Source: Rhizophagus clarus | Taxonomy: Eukaryota > Glomeromycota > Glomeromycetes > Glomerales > Glomeraceae | NCBI GenBank assembly: GCA_015698045.1 | Contig: BLAL01000054.1 | Location: 930,001 to 994,000 of the forward strand | Length of the DNA stretch: 64,000 bases | Direction of reading: 5' to 3' | Shown here: positions 46,766 to 59,611 of the stretch, one piece after another | Numbering within the stretch: position 1 is the stretch's first letter | Layout of the letters: each line of letters starts with the position of its first letter | Notes under the pieces: model-generated | What the model was told of the DNA's origin: nothing | The model's input: the letters and a program-made list of their open reading frames with translations, nothing else | The model's database searches: none | Translations under genes and position numbers: made by a program

Positions 46766-49063
46766 TTACATTAGTAATACATTTAATAGGGTTATTAAGA
46801 GTTATGTTAAATACAATCGAGATAACCTAACTTGGATCAATAACTTGAACGAGTGCAAACCAAAAAGGTTGAGTTCCGTTTAACAATTTATATGTTAATA
46901 AAAGTATTATTTATTTATCATTGAAGATGCAACCTGAAACTTCACAAATAACATTATTTCGCTTTATTTATCCAAGTCCACTGGACCGTTTGTTCCAGTT
47001 AAGTCCAGTTATCGAAATTAATTAACTGTCTCAGTCCAATCCAATCCAGTATAATTTAGTTCAGTAAATCAATATTTTACTGCACAAAAACATACTATCC
47101 AACTGAGCTAGTTCCTTTTATTCACATATTCGCTTATTTGAGTTATTTGATTATCAGTTTATCACGGATCGAATATAAATATAATGATGGTCTATATAAT
47201 ACAATAATGAATATACAATAGAAATATTGAGACGAAAAGAATATTAAAATCAGGTGGTTATCTGGAAATCATAGAATATAGAAGGAGTCAACATAACTTA
47301 TTATGTTATCAGGGAAGAATTTAGAGGAATGATTGTTTGTATGATAATAATAAATTATTAAAATATAATGAAAACTTATGTGTATTGCTAGATTTATTTA
47401 CATCAAGATAATTTTTGTCATTATTAAAGCTTTGAAGGCCATTTTGTTTGATAGATTTGTCAAAAATGGGATAATTAAAAAACAACAATGGGAAAGAATC
47501 TTTTACAAACTTAAAGACGAAGAGAAGACTATAAAATTGCGAAACAAGAAAGTATTAAACACCACTACTACCAACACCATTATTAATATTAAAAACATAT
47601 TTTTTGGGTAGTAATTTTTCTTTTGTTTCCAATACTTTAGTATCATGCCCTTGAAATTGAGTTTGTGAGATTTGAGATGGTGTATCTGTGAACATTAACC
47701 TTGTCCTGGAGTATAACAGCTGATATTCGATTTGACATATCATTCTCTCAGTCAATATCCATTCATATTACGGTTCTACACGAGATGTTGATGCACTTTT
47801 GCTTTATTGATTGTAATAAAAAATTAAAAAAAGAATCCGAAGAATTCTATTCTAAATCTCCCAAGAATATATCTAACATAATTTTGAAGATACCAAGTGA
47901 ATGCTTTTTGTTTCATGAAGTAAACATGGGATGCTTCAGTTGTTTCATGTTAATGTTGCTTGTCTAAATTAATTTAATCTAGGTAAATTTTGTTCTAAAT
48001 TATTTTTATGATAAAACTAAACTAAAACTGTCTAAATCGGATTGGCTATGATTCAGATTTACCATTGCAAAGAATATATCAATCAATAAACAAGTTTTGT
48101 TTTGTTTCTATTTTGGTATTTTTTGCGCAGTACATCTATATCATATCGAAATTTACCAAATTCATTCAAAATTTTCCCATCAAGAGAAATTTCCAATTCA
48201 TTTTTCTTCACAAACATAGCGAGTGCATCTTTAAACCCACTGTTTATGATACTAAATTTTATTGTCCAAAAATTTTCTTGATTAGTGAGATAAATTATTT
48301 TTCTTATAACAAATATTGCTTTTGAGACTCTAATTAATGTTCGTTGTCTTTTTTTTTTAAAAAGAGTAACGGACAGAAGCTGTTTTTAGTAAGTTTACAT
48401 TACTTCACGAATTCGGCATTGCTTGAAAACAATCTATATCTAAAACTTACCGGCGCATATACTAGAGGTGTGCTCAAATAATAACTAAAATCGGCCTTAT
48501 TTTGCCGGTCAATTCTAACCGAGTTCTATTTTCAAATATTAAAGTTAAGAAAATATTTTCTTAATTATTATGCCACTTATTTTTTAATTAATCCTTAATC
48601 TTTACATTAAATTTAACGATCCAATCATTTTATCGATCCTTTACTTTAATTTCTTTTCTTACTATCCAATAAGCAAATGTAAAACTTTTTTGTAATCTTC
48701 CCATGATTCGAAATGGGCGATCAGTTTTCTCGCTCGGTCCTCTGTCTTGACGACTTTGAAGGCTTTAACATTAGCTTCACGAAGGAAGGGATGGCATTAT
48801 TGTCGACGGTTAAAGTGGAGTAATCCATCCGGGATATCATAGATCATCGCTTGAAAGAGTCCACTTCACTTTCTCAAAGTCCAGGTCGCTGGGAACCAAC
48901 GGACGAAGTACCCTCTGAATGGAGCAACCCAGGATCCATTACCGAAGGCTTGTATTGGTCAGTTCGATCTTTACTCTTACCGTGGTGTATTCCTCCTGAA
49001 CTTTTCGCGTGATCGAACAATGCATTTATTTAAATAAATAATTAAATATATATTATGTTTCCT
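46766..49063. other. Intergenic region between RRP4 and TERT; a decayed coding fragment near 48690-49010
   Basis: The 46960-47060 stretch has repeated tccagt words. An open frame at 47378-47611 (KKQQWERIFYKLKDEEKTI) has no recognised family. At 48690-49010 base composition rises sharply in GC and the minus strand shows broken frames such as MIYDIPDGLLHFN and REANVKAFKVVKTEDRARKL, consistent with a decayed retroelement or gene fragment. No intact gene is supported. Confidence 0.4.
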
Positions 49064-51453
49064 TTAAAATTTAATTCTTTTAAAAACTGATGAAGAGTTC
49101 CAATCAACTATAGTATTTAGAAGCTTCCTATTTTTCAAATGGAAACCTTCAAGATTATTCTCGAGATAAGTAATTACACCTTGATGATAATTTTGTTTCT
49201 TCTTTAAAATTTGTAGGAAGGCATAAATACCAAGCCTGTAATAAAGTAAATGAATAAATAAACAAACAAGCAAATAATAAGCATTTTTTATTTTTAACAT
49301 ACCATATGATTTCCTCCTTTAATATGTTAAAGGTGCAATTACTCTGATTTCCAGTTTTGCACAACACACAGTATGCGGATTTAATGGTGTTGTGCACGAC
49401 TTCTATAATTTATGAATACATATTAATAACAAAAAATCTAATTAAAGGAATCAAAAAACTTCTCCTAAATCATAAAAATTATTACTTACCAGCTTCAAAT
49501 TTTTCGTTTCTTTGAGATCCTTGTCTTGGCATCCCCTTTATATAGTTGTGGAACTTCATTGCTATCATAAGGAAGTTCTGATATATATTTAATAAAGTGA
49601 CTCCCCTGGTGTTAAACGAAGTGTCATAAAAGATCCAATGACATTTCGTTGTCATAAATCTAATTCAGAAAAATTAAATTATATTAAAAAATTATATACA
49701 TAAGCGTGTATATATATATAAATATATACTGTATATACTACTTACTCAATCATTTTTTGTTTTAAAAATTCACCGGGATTTCTTGTTGTTTTTATAGTCA
49801 AGGTATCAGAAATATCTAATTAAATTAACAACCAATATAACAAATATTACCAAAATGATAAAATCAGTTAAAGAATATAATATTAAGATACTTGCGGGAA
49901 AATACATATCGCGAGTAATCAGCCTTGACATTTAATGTGTGAGTATTAATAAGCAACCCGCACCATGGAAATTCTTAATAATTTAATAATCAGTATATTA
50001 TATTAAAATACGGAAATAAGAAATAATATTAATAATAATGATAATGATAATAAAATAAATACCTCCTGGATTATTAATTTTCTTTATTTTTTCACCAGAG
50101 ATTTCCAGATCAAAGTTCACCATGCTTTTCTTATCGTTTACAATGCACCGGTATTCAGGATGGCCCCGATGCATTACTGTAATAAATTTCGTAACATTCG
50201 TTTCACTTGTACTTATATATAAAAAATCATCAAGCAGATGAAGCATAACCTATAAAATGAAAAAAAAAAAAATTCAATTAAACATTAATAAAAATGCGAA
50301 GAATAGAATATATATTAAATTTAGTATTTACTCCATTGACATCCTTTACAAATTGAAGTTCGGATTGCTCCATAACTCCATAATAAATGCTGCACAGTAA
50401 TGATGATAATATTGACCCTTGTGGAATGCCGACCTTTTGTGTGTAATATTTATCTTCGGCCTATTTAAATTTATATATGAATTATAGAGATTGACATTAG
50501 TTTTATAAAGAGCCTAATAAATTCAAAAATAGATTACTCAAATATTTTGAATACCTTTATAATATTTTGTCGAATGTGTTCTTCCAACAGTTCAAGAACA
50601 TCTTCTAAATCTTTATATGTTTCCTTAACATTTTCAATAAGAATTGCATTCTTATATTTTTGGGCCAATTCGTCAGCATATTTTGGGAACAATATAAAAT
50701 CCTCTATATAATTTTTTGAATAAAGTAATGTAAAAAATCAAAAAATAATTAAACCAATAAAACAATCAATTAAAAAAAAACCTACCACCATAGTGAACAT
50801 AATGTTTATGGCTTTTACGAACACTTCCACCCTTTGGATGAACAGCATCATATCGATTGACCACATATTGTGTCTAAATAAAAGCAAGAAAACATTCTAA
50901 ATAATATAAATATTACATTATAATATTCGATCAAATAATAATTTATACCTTAGCTAACACATTAGCACGAATTATTTCCATAAGTTTGTCCTGATCAATT
51001 GAATCAAAGCAGCATTTAACATCAACTTTGGCAAAATAAAGATTAAAATCTTTTTTATCAGCCAAAAATTGTTTAAATTGTTTTAAGCGCTCATGAACTT
51101 CATTATAACTGAACACAGATCCATTTAATAACGATGGATTCTGTTCCTATTTGAAAGGAAAAAAAAAAGATAGTTAATAAATAAATATTATATATTTTAG
51201 ATCGTGAAGTTTCAAACTACCTTTTCGTGGTTCAAAATTTGATAAACTGTATTCAAAATAGAATTGATCGATTGTGGTCGTTTCAAATCTTTGTGTGGTT
51301 TTGAAGGATAACTCTATTTTTGAATTAAACATAATGAAATACTCTCAATTACTTTTTTGTTTCAATAAAATACACAAAATACGAATTATTTTAAATGCAG
51401 AAAAAAAAAATAAAATAAAATAAAATAAAATAAATAAATAAATAAAATAATAA

Positions 51454-51486
<33 letters not shown>

Positions 51487-54400
51487 AAATGCAAAAAATT
51501 ATTAATCTTACGGTTTTATGCATTGGACACTTCATATTAACAATAGGTCTAAGGTTCCCTTCATCATCTTTAGGGATAAATACTACTTTGGAATAACCAA
51601 GTGTCTTGCCATTCAATATTTCAGCCACTTTCTCCGATGGGATCTCTTCAAATGTAGAATTTTTCAAAGGTTCAAGACCTTGTTGGACCATCTTTAGCCA
51701 AATTTCTCGTCGATAGTAAAATAACCGACATTTATGCTTAGCATTGTGTGTTATGTGAAAGTTTAGCTATAAAAAATCGTATAATGTGATAATAATGAAA
51801 TGATTAATGTCCCAATTAATTTTGCTAAAGTAATATGTATAGTTATTTTACCTTAAGAAGTGGGATTACAAGACATTCGAAAATCCACCAGATAAATTCA
51901 TGCAATACCTCAGTGCGCTTTATTCTTTCTAAGTTATTACAAGACTTCTTATTTCCAGGTGGAACAAGCCATTTACATTCATTTACCTAAAAAATGTCAG
52001 TAGTATATTAATTTCATATATCAACCCAAAAATAATTGTAAAAAAGATTATGTAAAAAAATAACCTTGAACCCCTGAAGGATTTCATGCAATGATAAGAC
52101 TTCAAAACGGCGGCACTTAATAAATTTTTTAACCATTTTGTAAATTAGAGACTTGTTATCTTTACTACCCAGAAATTCTGGTGGAATGATAAAATCCAAA
52201 ACTTTTGTAACAAATTTTGCGACCTATTGGTTTATTAATCAATTTTTTTTTAAAAAATAAGAATGTGAAATTATTTATAATATAATAAATTTACCTGACC
52301 AATATTGCAGCAACCTAACCCATTTGCATTTGCATTTGTTTTATCTACATCCTAATATTATAATTAAACATGAACACGATAAGTAATTCAAATCTTTTGA
52401 TACATAATTTACAATAGAAAATAATTACTTGAATTGGGCAGAAAGTATTGAGCAAGTTCTTATACTGGCACTTATTATGTCGCTCAATTATATGATTGAC
52501 GTATGGAAGGAGATGTTGTAAACGGTCTGGAATTTCGCATTGTAAATTCTGTTTTTTTATGTAAATCCATTATTATATATATATTAAAATGTTAAATCCT
52601 TTTTAGATAATAACTACAATTATTATTAAAAATTCTAGTTAGTGCAACTTACCTCGAGTTCCTTTCTCCTGTCTTGATAAGCATAATACAATGATCCGGT
52701 AGAATTACTGGTGAAGACGTTTTTAAGACTAAACTGCCTTGGAAAAATATAATATATCGCAGAATTTGATATATTATCCTCCTTAGAAAGCTTAATCACA
52801 TTAAGGATATCTAACAAGATTAAAATTAATTAAAAATTGCAAGGAATAAATATACAGTAATATTTATGATTCATTAATACTTACGGCCTTTTGGAAGACC
52901 ATACCAAAGTTCACCATATTTATTATAGACTGGAGAACTTAACAACATGACTGACCGAGAGAAATATAAGTTTGATAAAGAATTTGGCTTGAGTACTTTT
53001 ACCACATCACGATTGTTCAAAACAATAGCCTTTGAAGGAGGATATTCTACATCCTCAATTTGGCGCTTTCTCTGAGTCTCTGGATTATTATTTTTATCTG
53101 ATTCATCAACCTTGGTATGGTCAGTATACATAGCTTCCATAATTTTGAGAAAAGCACTCTTGGTCTGTTCCTTAAATTTTTTGTAATTTGACGTTGTGTC
53201 TCCGGTCTCTTTCTTGGTAAAAGTTGATGTCATCCTCTCGTCTCCAATCTTTTGGTCTGATACAATATCTTCATTAGTATTCTGGGATGAAGGAATACTA
53301 CTATCAATAATGTTTTGTGGGTCCAAAGAACTTGAAGTATCGCTTTTCGAATAAGCTTTACCTTCTTCTTCACGAAGTTTTCTGAAGAAGGCAAGAACAT
53401 TGCTTTTACGTTTTTTGATGTCTTGTGACAATATTGATTTCGAGGAATTAACATTATCGTCCGACAGGCTACTCAAACTGAGATTATAGGACCCGCCTGA
53501 ACTTTGATATGAACTACAACCATCCTCGGTAAGTCCAACCTCTTCGTTCTGAGATGATGATAAAGAGGTGCTTGGTATAGAATTTTGCGAGCAAGTACAA
53601 CTATCCTCGGTAAGTGTAACCTCTTCGTTCTGAGATGATAAAGAGGCGCTTGATGTAGTACTTTGCGAGCTAATATTGGATGAAGTATATGTGCTTACAC
53701 TTGCAGTTTGTTTTTTATGGACGCTCTGAATATGAATTGAATATAAATTAGCAATTACGAGTTAAACTACTGTATTACGTAAATTCGTTAATTACCTCAG
53801 GGATTTCCTTTCCTTTCTTGAAACGCGTGGAACTTGACAATTTTGGTGGAGTTGGAAGCTTACTTATAGATGGACCTGTCAATTGAACGTAACATCCATT
53901 TTGAAGCTCAAGGAATAGAGAAAAATTCGTTAATAGATAGACCATGGCTTCTTGACCGATCCTATAGATAACATATGAAATAAATTCATTAATACAATAA
54001 ATTTTGACATGATATTTTTAAAAGAAATTATTTTATATACCTAGTATAGAATTTTAACCAGGCTCTGGATTTCCTCATATAATCAACAGTAGAATTTAAG
54101 CCAGTCAAACTAAAACCTTGAGAGTTTAATGTTCTAGGCTTAGCGAACCCAAAACGCATTACATTCGTAACCGATTTTTTATCAACTCGATTAATCAAAA
54201 TAACAATTGCCTGGTTTATAGTCTACAATTATTATATTTTATTGTTTCTGTTTCTTTAAATTCAACCAGATAATACTCAAAAATCGAGATAATACTTACA
54301 AGATCGAGACAGGTGTCCTTTTCGGGGATAGGCTGTTGAACATCTTTTGTAATGCGAGGAAACTTCTTAACTGTACTAGCATTTAAAACTGTAGTCGTAA

Positions 54401-54539
54401 GAAGTTTTCTATACTCGTCCTCATCTTCTTCCTTGAGTATCTCGACGTTATCGTCGAGATGTGGCTGAAGGAAATCAAACAGAAAATTAAGTTCTGAGTA
54501 GTAAAATTTGAGGGTCGTATTATCGAGTGTAGTAGACAT
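49064..54539 (-). CDS. TERT: Telomerase reverse transcriptase (TERT)
   Basis: Twenty-one exons: 54539-54300, 54222-54041, 53961-53796, 53725-52885, 52810-52653, 52548-52429, 52351-52295, 52223-52065, 51986-51852, 51766-51512, 51313-51221, 51146-50949, 50873-50786, 50703-50555, 50460-50332, 50249-50063, 49973-49896, 49815-49746, 49659-49490, 49402-49303, 49235-49064; 1,248 residues. Telomerase RNA-binding domain with CP/T motifs (LFYYRREIWLKMVQQGL), fingers (VVFIPKDDEGNLRPIVNM), motif A YFAKVDVKCCFDSI (Asp844), motif B' QKVGIPQGSILSSLLCSIYY, motif C LLDDFLYIS (Asp997-Asp998), motif E FPWCGLLI, and a C-terminal extension (KCHWIFYDTSFNTRGVT, NIYQNFL). Exon 4 holds a Ser/Asn-rich insertion (about residues 200-400) unlike animal TERTs. 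The exon 17 end needs a GC donor. It makes telomere repeats from an RNA template, in the nucleus. Confidence 0.95.
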
Positions 54540-54720
54540 TTTTTTTTTGCTGAATTTACGAACGAAAAATCAAATAACGAAAAGTACGCGTTCTCGAAAT
54601 CTTACGTGTAATACGCGACATGATCTTTATAAAAGGTCGTGCACTGTGTAACTTAACTATTTTCCATATAATACAGCCAAATTATAAATTATTTCAGTTA
54701 TGATAGAAAAAAAAAAAAAA
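54540..54720. promoter_or_regulatory. Bidirectional promoter region, TERT / CINP
   Basis: 181 bp separate the two start codons. It contains several CG dinucleotides (cgaacg, tacgcg, ctcg, tacgcgac), which are otherwise rare here. Confidence 0.5.
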
Positions 54721-55622
54721 ATGTTACAACCTTCAACAATTAAGAGAAGATTAAAAACAATATTAAGTGAATTTAAAAGGGCAAGAAAAAATTGGTCAGA
54801 ACTTAATGATGAAGGTCTTGATATAGCGAATTCTCTCATGAATATAAAATTAAAAGAACGGTATTTTTTTTTTTAAAAAAAAAAAAATTTGATCGTATCA
54901 TTTTAACTCCAATAAAAAAAACCCCCATCCTTTTTTTTTTTTTTAGAGAAATTGATTATTCGATATATTGGAAAAATGATTTGGATAATCTACCTGATCT
55001 AGAAGAAGAAGAAAATGATGAAATCGGAAATTTTAATGAAAATTATAAAAATTTATTCCAATCTTTAAGACAAATATTTGAAAAAATGGTAATAATATAT
55101 ATTGTCTTTTAATGAGTTATTATTCCCTTTCACTAAAAAAAAAAAAAAAAAAAATCTAGGGTATTCAGTATACAAAAATGAAAATTCAAATATTACAAAT
55201 GGAATCATTACTTGAAGAAAGTTGTGAAAGTTTAGGAGAAGAATTTACGTATAATACATCATTATATCTAACATGTCCATTGGAAACATTTGGTAAAAAA
55301 AAAAACAAAAATTTTTGTTTTTTCTTTTTTTTTTTTATTCTAATTTTTTAGCGACCCAATAATTTTTAACCCCTCGACAAAAAAACTGTTATACCTATAT
55401 GTACATATTTTAGTTAATAAATCGGGAAATATAATGAACATGTATACGCAAGAACTGAATTTAAAGCAAAGTATAATTTCGTCAATAGAAACAATTAACG
55501 AAAGGGATAAAATTATGGTTATGTTATCTAGTTGGTTAAATCAACCTTTTATTAACACTCAAATGATCAAAGAATTTGAAGAAATTTGTGAAGTTGAAAT
55601 TAATTATGAAGAAATTTTATAA
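54721..55622 (+). CDS. CINP homologue (CDK2-interacting-protein family)
   Basis: Four exons: 54721-54860, 54947-55088, 55160-55292, 55414-55622; 207 residues, close to human CINP (about 212). It is largely helical and coiled: RLKTILSEFKRARKNWSELN at the start, then NLFQSLRQIFEKMGIQYTKM. The C-terminal half follows the CINP pattern: LYLTCPLETFVNKSG, MYTQELNLKQSIISSI, and MVMLSSWLNQPFINTQ, corresponding to the family's SMWLHQPYVES-type motif. In animals CINP links cyclin-dependent kinases, Cdc7 and ATRIP in replication and checkpoint signalling; that role is not established here. It shares a 181 bp divergent promoter with TERT and converges on the next gene. Confidence 0.8.
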
Positions 55623-55721
55623 TTATTCACAGAAAGAAAAAAAAAAATTTTATTTTTTAAAAAAATTTTTGTTTGTTATGTGTTCTATAGTTACATTACG
55701 TCTATTTTAAAATCCGCTAAC

Positions 55722-56281
55722 CTATATATAGTAATAGAATGAAATTATGAAAGAGATGAAAATTGGGAGAAGGGAGTTTGGTAGTATTGAAGAAGCACCG
55801 CTGAATGGACTTGTAGCGCATGTACCTAATAAAAACACGAAAACATTTAGATTTTTTATATTTCGAAAAAAAAAAAAAAAAAAAACAAAGAAAAAAATTT
55901 GTTTATTTTATACTTACATACGGGACCGTTGTTGTTATTGTTACAAACAACATTAAAATCTTTAAAAGCGCATTGAATATCACGACAATTTTTGGCATAG
56001 TCAAAACATTCTTGAGGAGTGATTTCAACGTTTGGATTCATCAAACTACTCGTATTATTGTAAGTGGTTTGTGTGGTTTGTACGGGTGGGGAAGATAAAG
56101 GAATTTGTGCGAAAATATCTGGTATTATAGTATCTGGCGGAGGAATATCTTTAATTCCTTTTGAAGGTAAGGTATCAGTAAATTTAATGTCATAAATGCT
56201 CATCTTTAAAAGGAAGAAAAATAGAATGGATGTCAACGAGATAGCCAAGAATGCTATTGAAAACCTCCAATATACAAGCAT
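55722..56281 (-). CDS. Small membrane or secreted protein with Cys motif, unknown function
   Basis: Two exons: 56281-55918 and 55825-55722; 155 residues. There is an N-terminal hydrophobic segment (FSIAFLAISLTSILFFFLL), then a Pro/Thr-rich linker (PPPDTIIPDIFAQIPLSSPP), a Cys-containing module (ECFDYAKNCRDIQCAFKDF, VCNNNNNGPVCTC) with six or seven cysteines and an EGF-like ending, and a hydrophobic C-terminus (LLPIFISFIISFYYYI) that could be a second TM segment or a GPI signal. The splice joining GPV to CTC restores the Cys motif, which supports the intron. Not recognised as a known family. Confidence 0.7.
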
Positions 56282-56707
56282 TATGACAAATATCTGATGT
56301 GAAGAGTAAAAAATTTAGGGTGATTTAAATAGAGAAAGAATGAATATATTTATATATCATCAAGATAAAGAAACCTAATCTGGTTTTTTTTTCTCAGGAA
56401 AATGATGAAAAAGTATTAAGATATTTAAGATATTTATAAGTAAATTTTCTTTGAAACGTTTATTCATCTCATGCTCATAAAAAAAAAATTTTTTTTTTTA
56501 TGTAATCAATTATTAATCGATTTCTTACACAAATAAAAATTTTATAAATTATTTATTGCCTAAATTATTTTCACAGATTATTTATTGCATAATATCTTTA
56601 CTTAATTAATATGCCTCCGATGAAAACGGATTTACATAACACCGTTCGTAGATCATTGCAACTTGTAAGGGAAAAAAAAAAACGGCGGATTTCTTATTAT
56701 CTACAAT
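56282..56707. other. Short intergenic region
   Basis: About 425 bp of AT-rich sequence upstream of the small Cys-protein gene and downstream of PNS1. An A-run directly followed by a T-run is at 56479-56499. No gene is seen. Confidence 0.5.
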
Positions 56708-59075
56708 TTACATTCCAATAGCAAGTCTTGGATAAGTAGCACGAATCTATATAAAAAAGAAATTAATCAAAGTTTAGAAACACTTTCTGGTCACTATACC
56801 AATAAAATGCTGATAATCTTACTGCATTATATAATTCAGGTTTAGTTCTAGACAAAGCACTCGGGTTCTCGGCTAAACATACGAAAGTAGTAGCGTTTCC
56901 ACTTAATATAATTGATCCCATTATAGTCATCATTTGAAATCCCACAATAAATCCCAAGAAAACTATTAGTGGAGTGTATCCACTTCCAACATGTTTAAGA
57001 ATAGTCATATATAAATAACTTATTAATGCTGTTATAATTCCCACAAGAATTGCGCCTAAAAAAAAAAAAAGAGGTTCAAACATAAAACAAATATATTAAA
57101 AATTTAATTTTTTTAAAAAAAAGATCTTCTTATATACCCATAGTTAAGAGAGTGCCAATTAAATTATCGTTTATGACTGCTTCAATACCGCGATCTTTGA
57201 TCAACGTCCAAGTATCCTGAAAAGAAAAATTAAATCAGATATAGGCTAAAGTTATTTAGTCCAAAATTTGAAAAAATTGTAACTTACCTTTGCCTACATT
57301 GTATAATTTGTAATTATAAAAAAAAATTAGTACACAAAAAAAAAATTTTTTTTTTTTAATATTTGATTATTAAATTAAAAAATCTCTTACGGATTCCCGG
57401 AACGACTTTCCGTAAATCGCAACTTGTGTATAAGCGTAAAAGTTAAAATATTGCTAAGCAATGATTAACCGGTGACGAAAAATTAGTATAACAAATTATA
57501 ACTGATAAATGTTAATAATTTATTATCTTCTCGTACCAATAATGAATCAATCATATCTACTATTACTGAGGCACACGCATAACAAAAAGCCCCAAACGGG
57601 TTATCGCTTTCCTGCGCAGCAGTTCTCAACAATGCGCGAATAACTTGTAATATGGCCACAATTAAACTTCCAAAACAAATACTACCAAAACTTGTAGTCG
57701 AGGCACGTTTTGCACTTCTTAATGTGGGCATAGAAGGTACTCCATCAGGAGTTCCTTCGAGAAAATAATATGTTGCAAAAACCCCTGAAGTTGTTACGTG
57801 TACCCAAGTTTGAATCACCTGTGAAGTCCAATAAAAAGAGAATAATAAAAATATAACAATAACAACTATTCTTCCAGATTCACATGCTCCTGTTGCAGGC
57901 AAATCATTCCCTGGTCTTGCTCTGCAAGCTTCTGGATACCAAACTTGATATGCAGCTATTAAAAAAAAAAACAAAAAAAAAAACAATAGAATATCATTAC
58001 AATTAAATACGTTGAAACGTAAATTTTTTTTAAAAAAAGCGATTCATTCATGTGAAAAATAAAAACAAATATGCTTAAAAAGTTTTAAAAAGATGTTTCA
58101 TACCAATGAATGTGAAAATCCACCATACTGAGTATAAAGTCTCTGCAAATAAACCACCAAAAGCGACAAGAATTGTACTCTTGTATTTCTTTGTTATATC
58201 AATTACAGTTTTCAACATAATAGATGAAAATGGTATCAATGGTTTCCACCTAAAAAATCGGGGAAAGAAGATTGTTACACTTGCTGCGCCACCGAAATTT
58301 ACGATTTTGACTGAATCACATACCAGAAGTAAAATAAAGTATAGAATATGGCCGCAATAGCTGTAAGAATGGCCACGCTGAAATACTTTGCAAAAAAATA
58401 GTAAACAGCTAGTGCCCAATATAATATTATTGAAACAATAAATGTTCCTTTAATAAATTGTTTTGGAAATCTGTATAGTGATTTGTTTTTTTATTAATTA
58501 TTAAAAAAAATTAATCAGAAAAAAATTTGTTGCAAAAAAAAATACCTTTGTGCAAAAGTCAAGTAAATTATGCTCAGAACGAGACCTACTCCCACACAAA
58601 CTAATAATAGCCAGATCGTACTCCAATTCAAGGTAACTTTTTGAACAGAATCGGATGATCCACCACGTTGAATTGCTGCGTAATTTCTCAATGCTAATAC
58701 TGATACAGCAATAAATGCAGCGAAATGTAATAAGAAAAGGATAGCGGCCCCTACACAAAACAACAATAATAAATAAGAAAAAAAAAAAATAAATTAATAA
58801 TAACAATAAATTCTTAATGAGTACATACACAAATCACGATATTTTGGTCTTGGATTGAATTTATCATTTGTTTCAGAATTATTATAATTTTCTCCATTAT
58901 TACCCATAGACTGGGATTGCATAAATGAAGGAGGAGGAGCTGAAGGCGGAGGATATTGGGGTTGTTGAGGAAATTGTTGATGTTTATAATTAGATGGATC
59001 TGAAGGTGGTGGATAATAAGGAGCATGTCCACCTGCATAAATTGGTGGTTCATGTTGACCGTAAGGATGAGACAT
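56708..59075 (-). CDS. PNS1: Choline-transporter-like protein (PNS1 / SLC44 family)
   Basis: Ten exons: 59075-58829, 58750-58546, 58470-58324, 58249-58104, 57955-57537, 57453-57391, 57293-57288 (6 bp), 57216-57138, 57055-56823, 56746-56708; 527 residues (yeast Pns1 about 539). The N-terminal tail is Pro/Tyr/Gln-rich and disordered. About ten TM helices follow, starting DLWAAILFLLHFAAFIAVSV. Family signatures: VWWIFTFIG, FYWTSQVIQTWVHVTTSGVF, GSICFGSLIVAILQVIRAL, FNFYAYTQVAIYGKSFRESA and the C-terminal IRATYPRLAIGM. The 6 bp microexon supplies Ala-Lys in FRESAKDTWTLI. Plasma-membrane solute transporter; substrate in fungi is unclear. Confidence 0.93.
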
Positions 59076-59499
59076 GATTAAAAGAAAAAGATACTAAAAT
59101 AATCGTTTTTTTTTTTGTTAAATATTTTTTTTTATAAAAGGTAAATCAATGGGGAAAAAAAAAAATGGGCTTAATAATAAAATAATGATACTGTGTATAT
59201 ATATATATATAATAAATTTTTACATTTTCTTGATCATGAATAAACGTCATATTATGTATTTTCGGAAAATTACATCACTAAATGTTTGTTTCTAACCCGT
59301 TATATATTGTACGACATATTATAAGGTGGTTGTATATTATGCAAGTTAAAAAGTTATATAGTGGAAATTCCGTGGAAATTATACATCTTTAATTTTTGAT
59401 TTTTGCATGGAAAAATGATCGAAGATTCTATAAAAATCCCCTAACTATTGTTACACGATTAAAAAATTTTTCTTGCAAATTTATGAAGCAGGTAAATTT
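59076..59499. promoter_or_regulatory. Divergent intergenic region, PNS1 / inositol monophosphatase
   Basis: 424 bp between divergent start codons; AT-rich with an AT dinucleotide run at 59194-59211. No gene is seen. Confidence 0.45.
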
Positions 59500-59580
59500 A
59501 TGGAGGCAGGTAAATACTTGCTGTAAATATTGTATTTATCATTAATTCATATATTTTTTCATTTAACAATGCTTTTTCTT

Positions 59581-59611
<31 letters not shown>

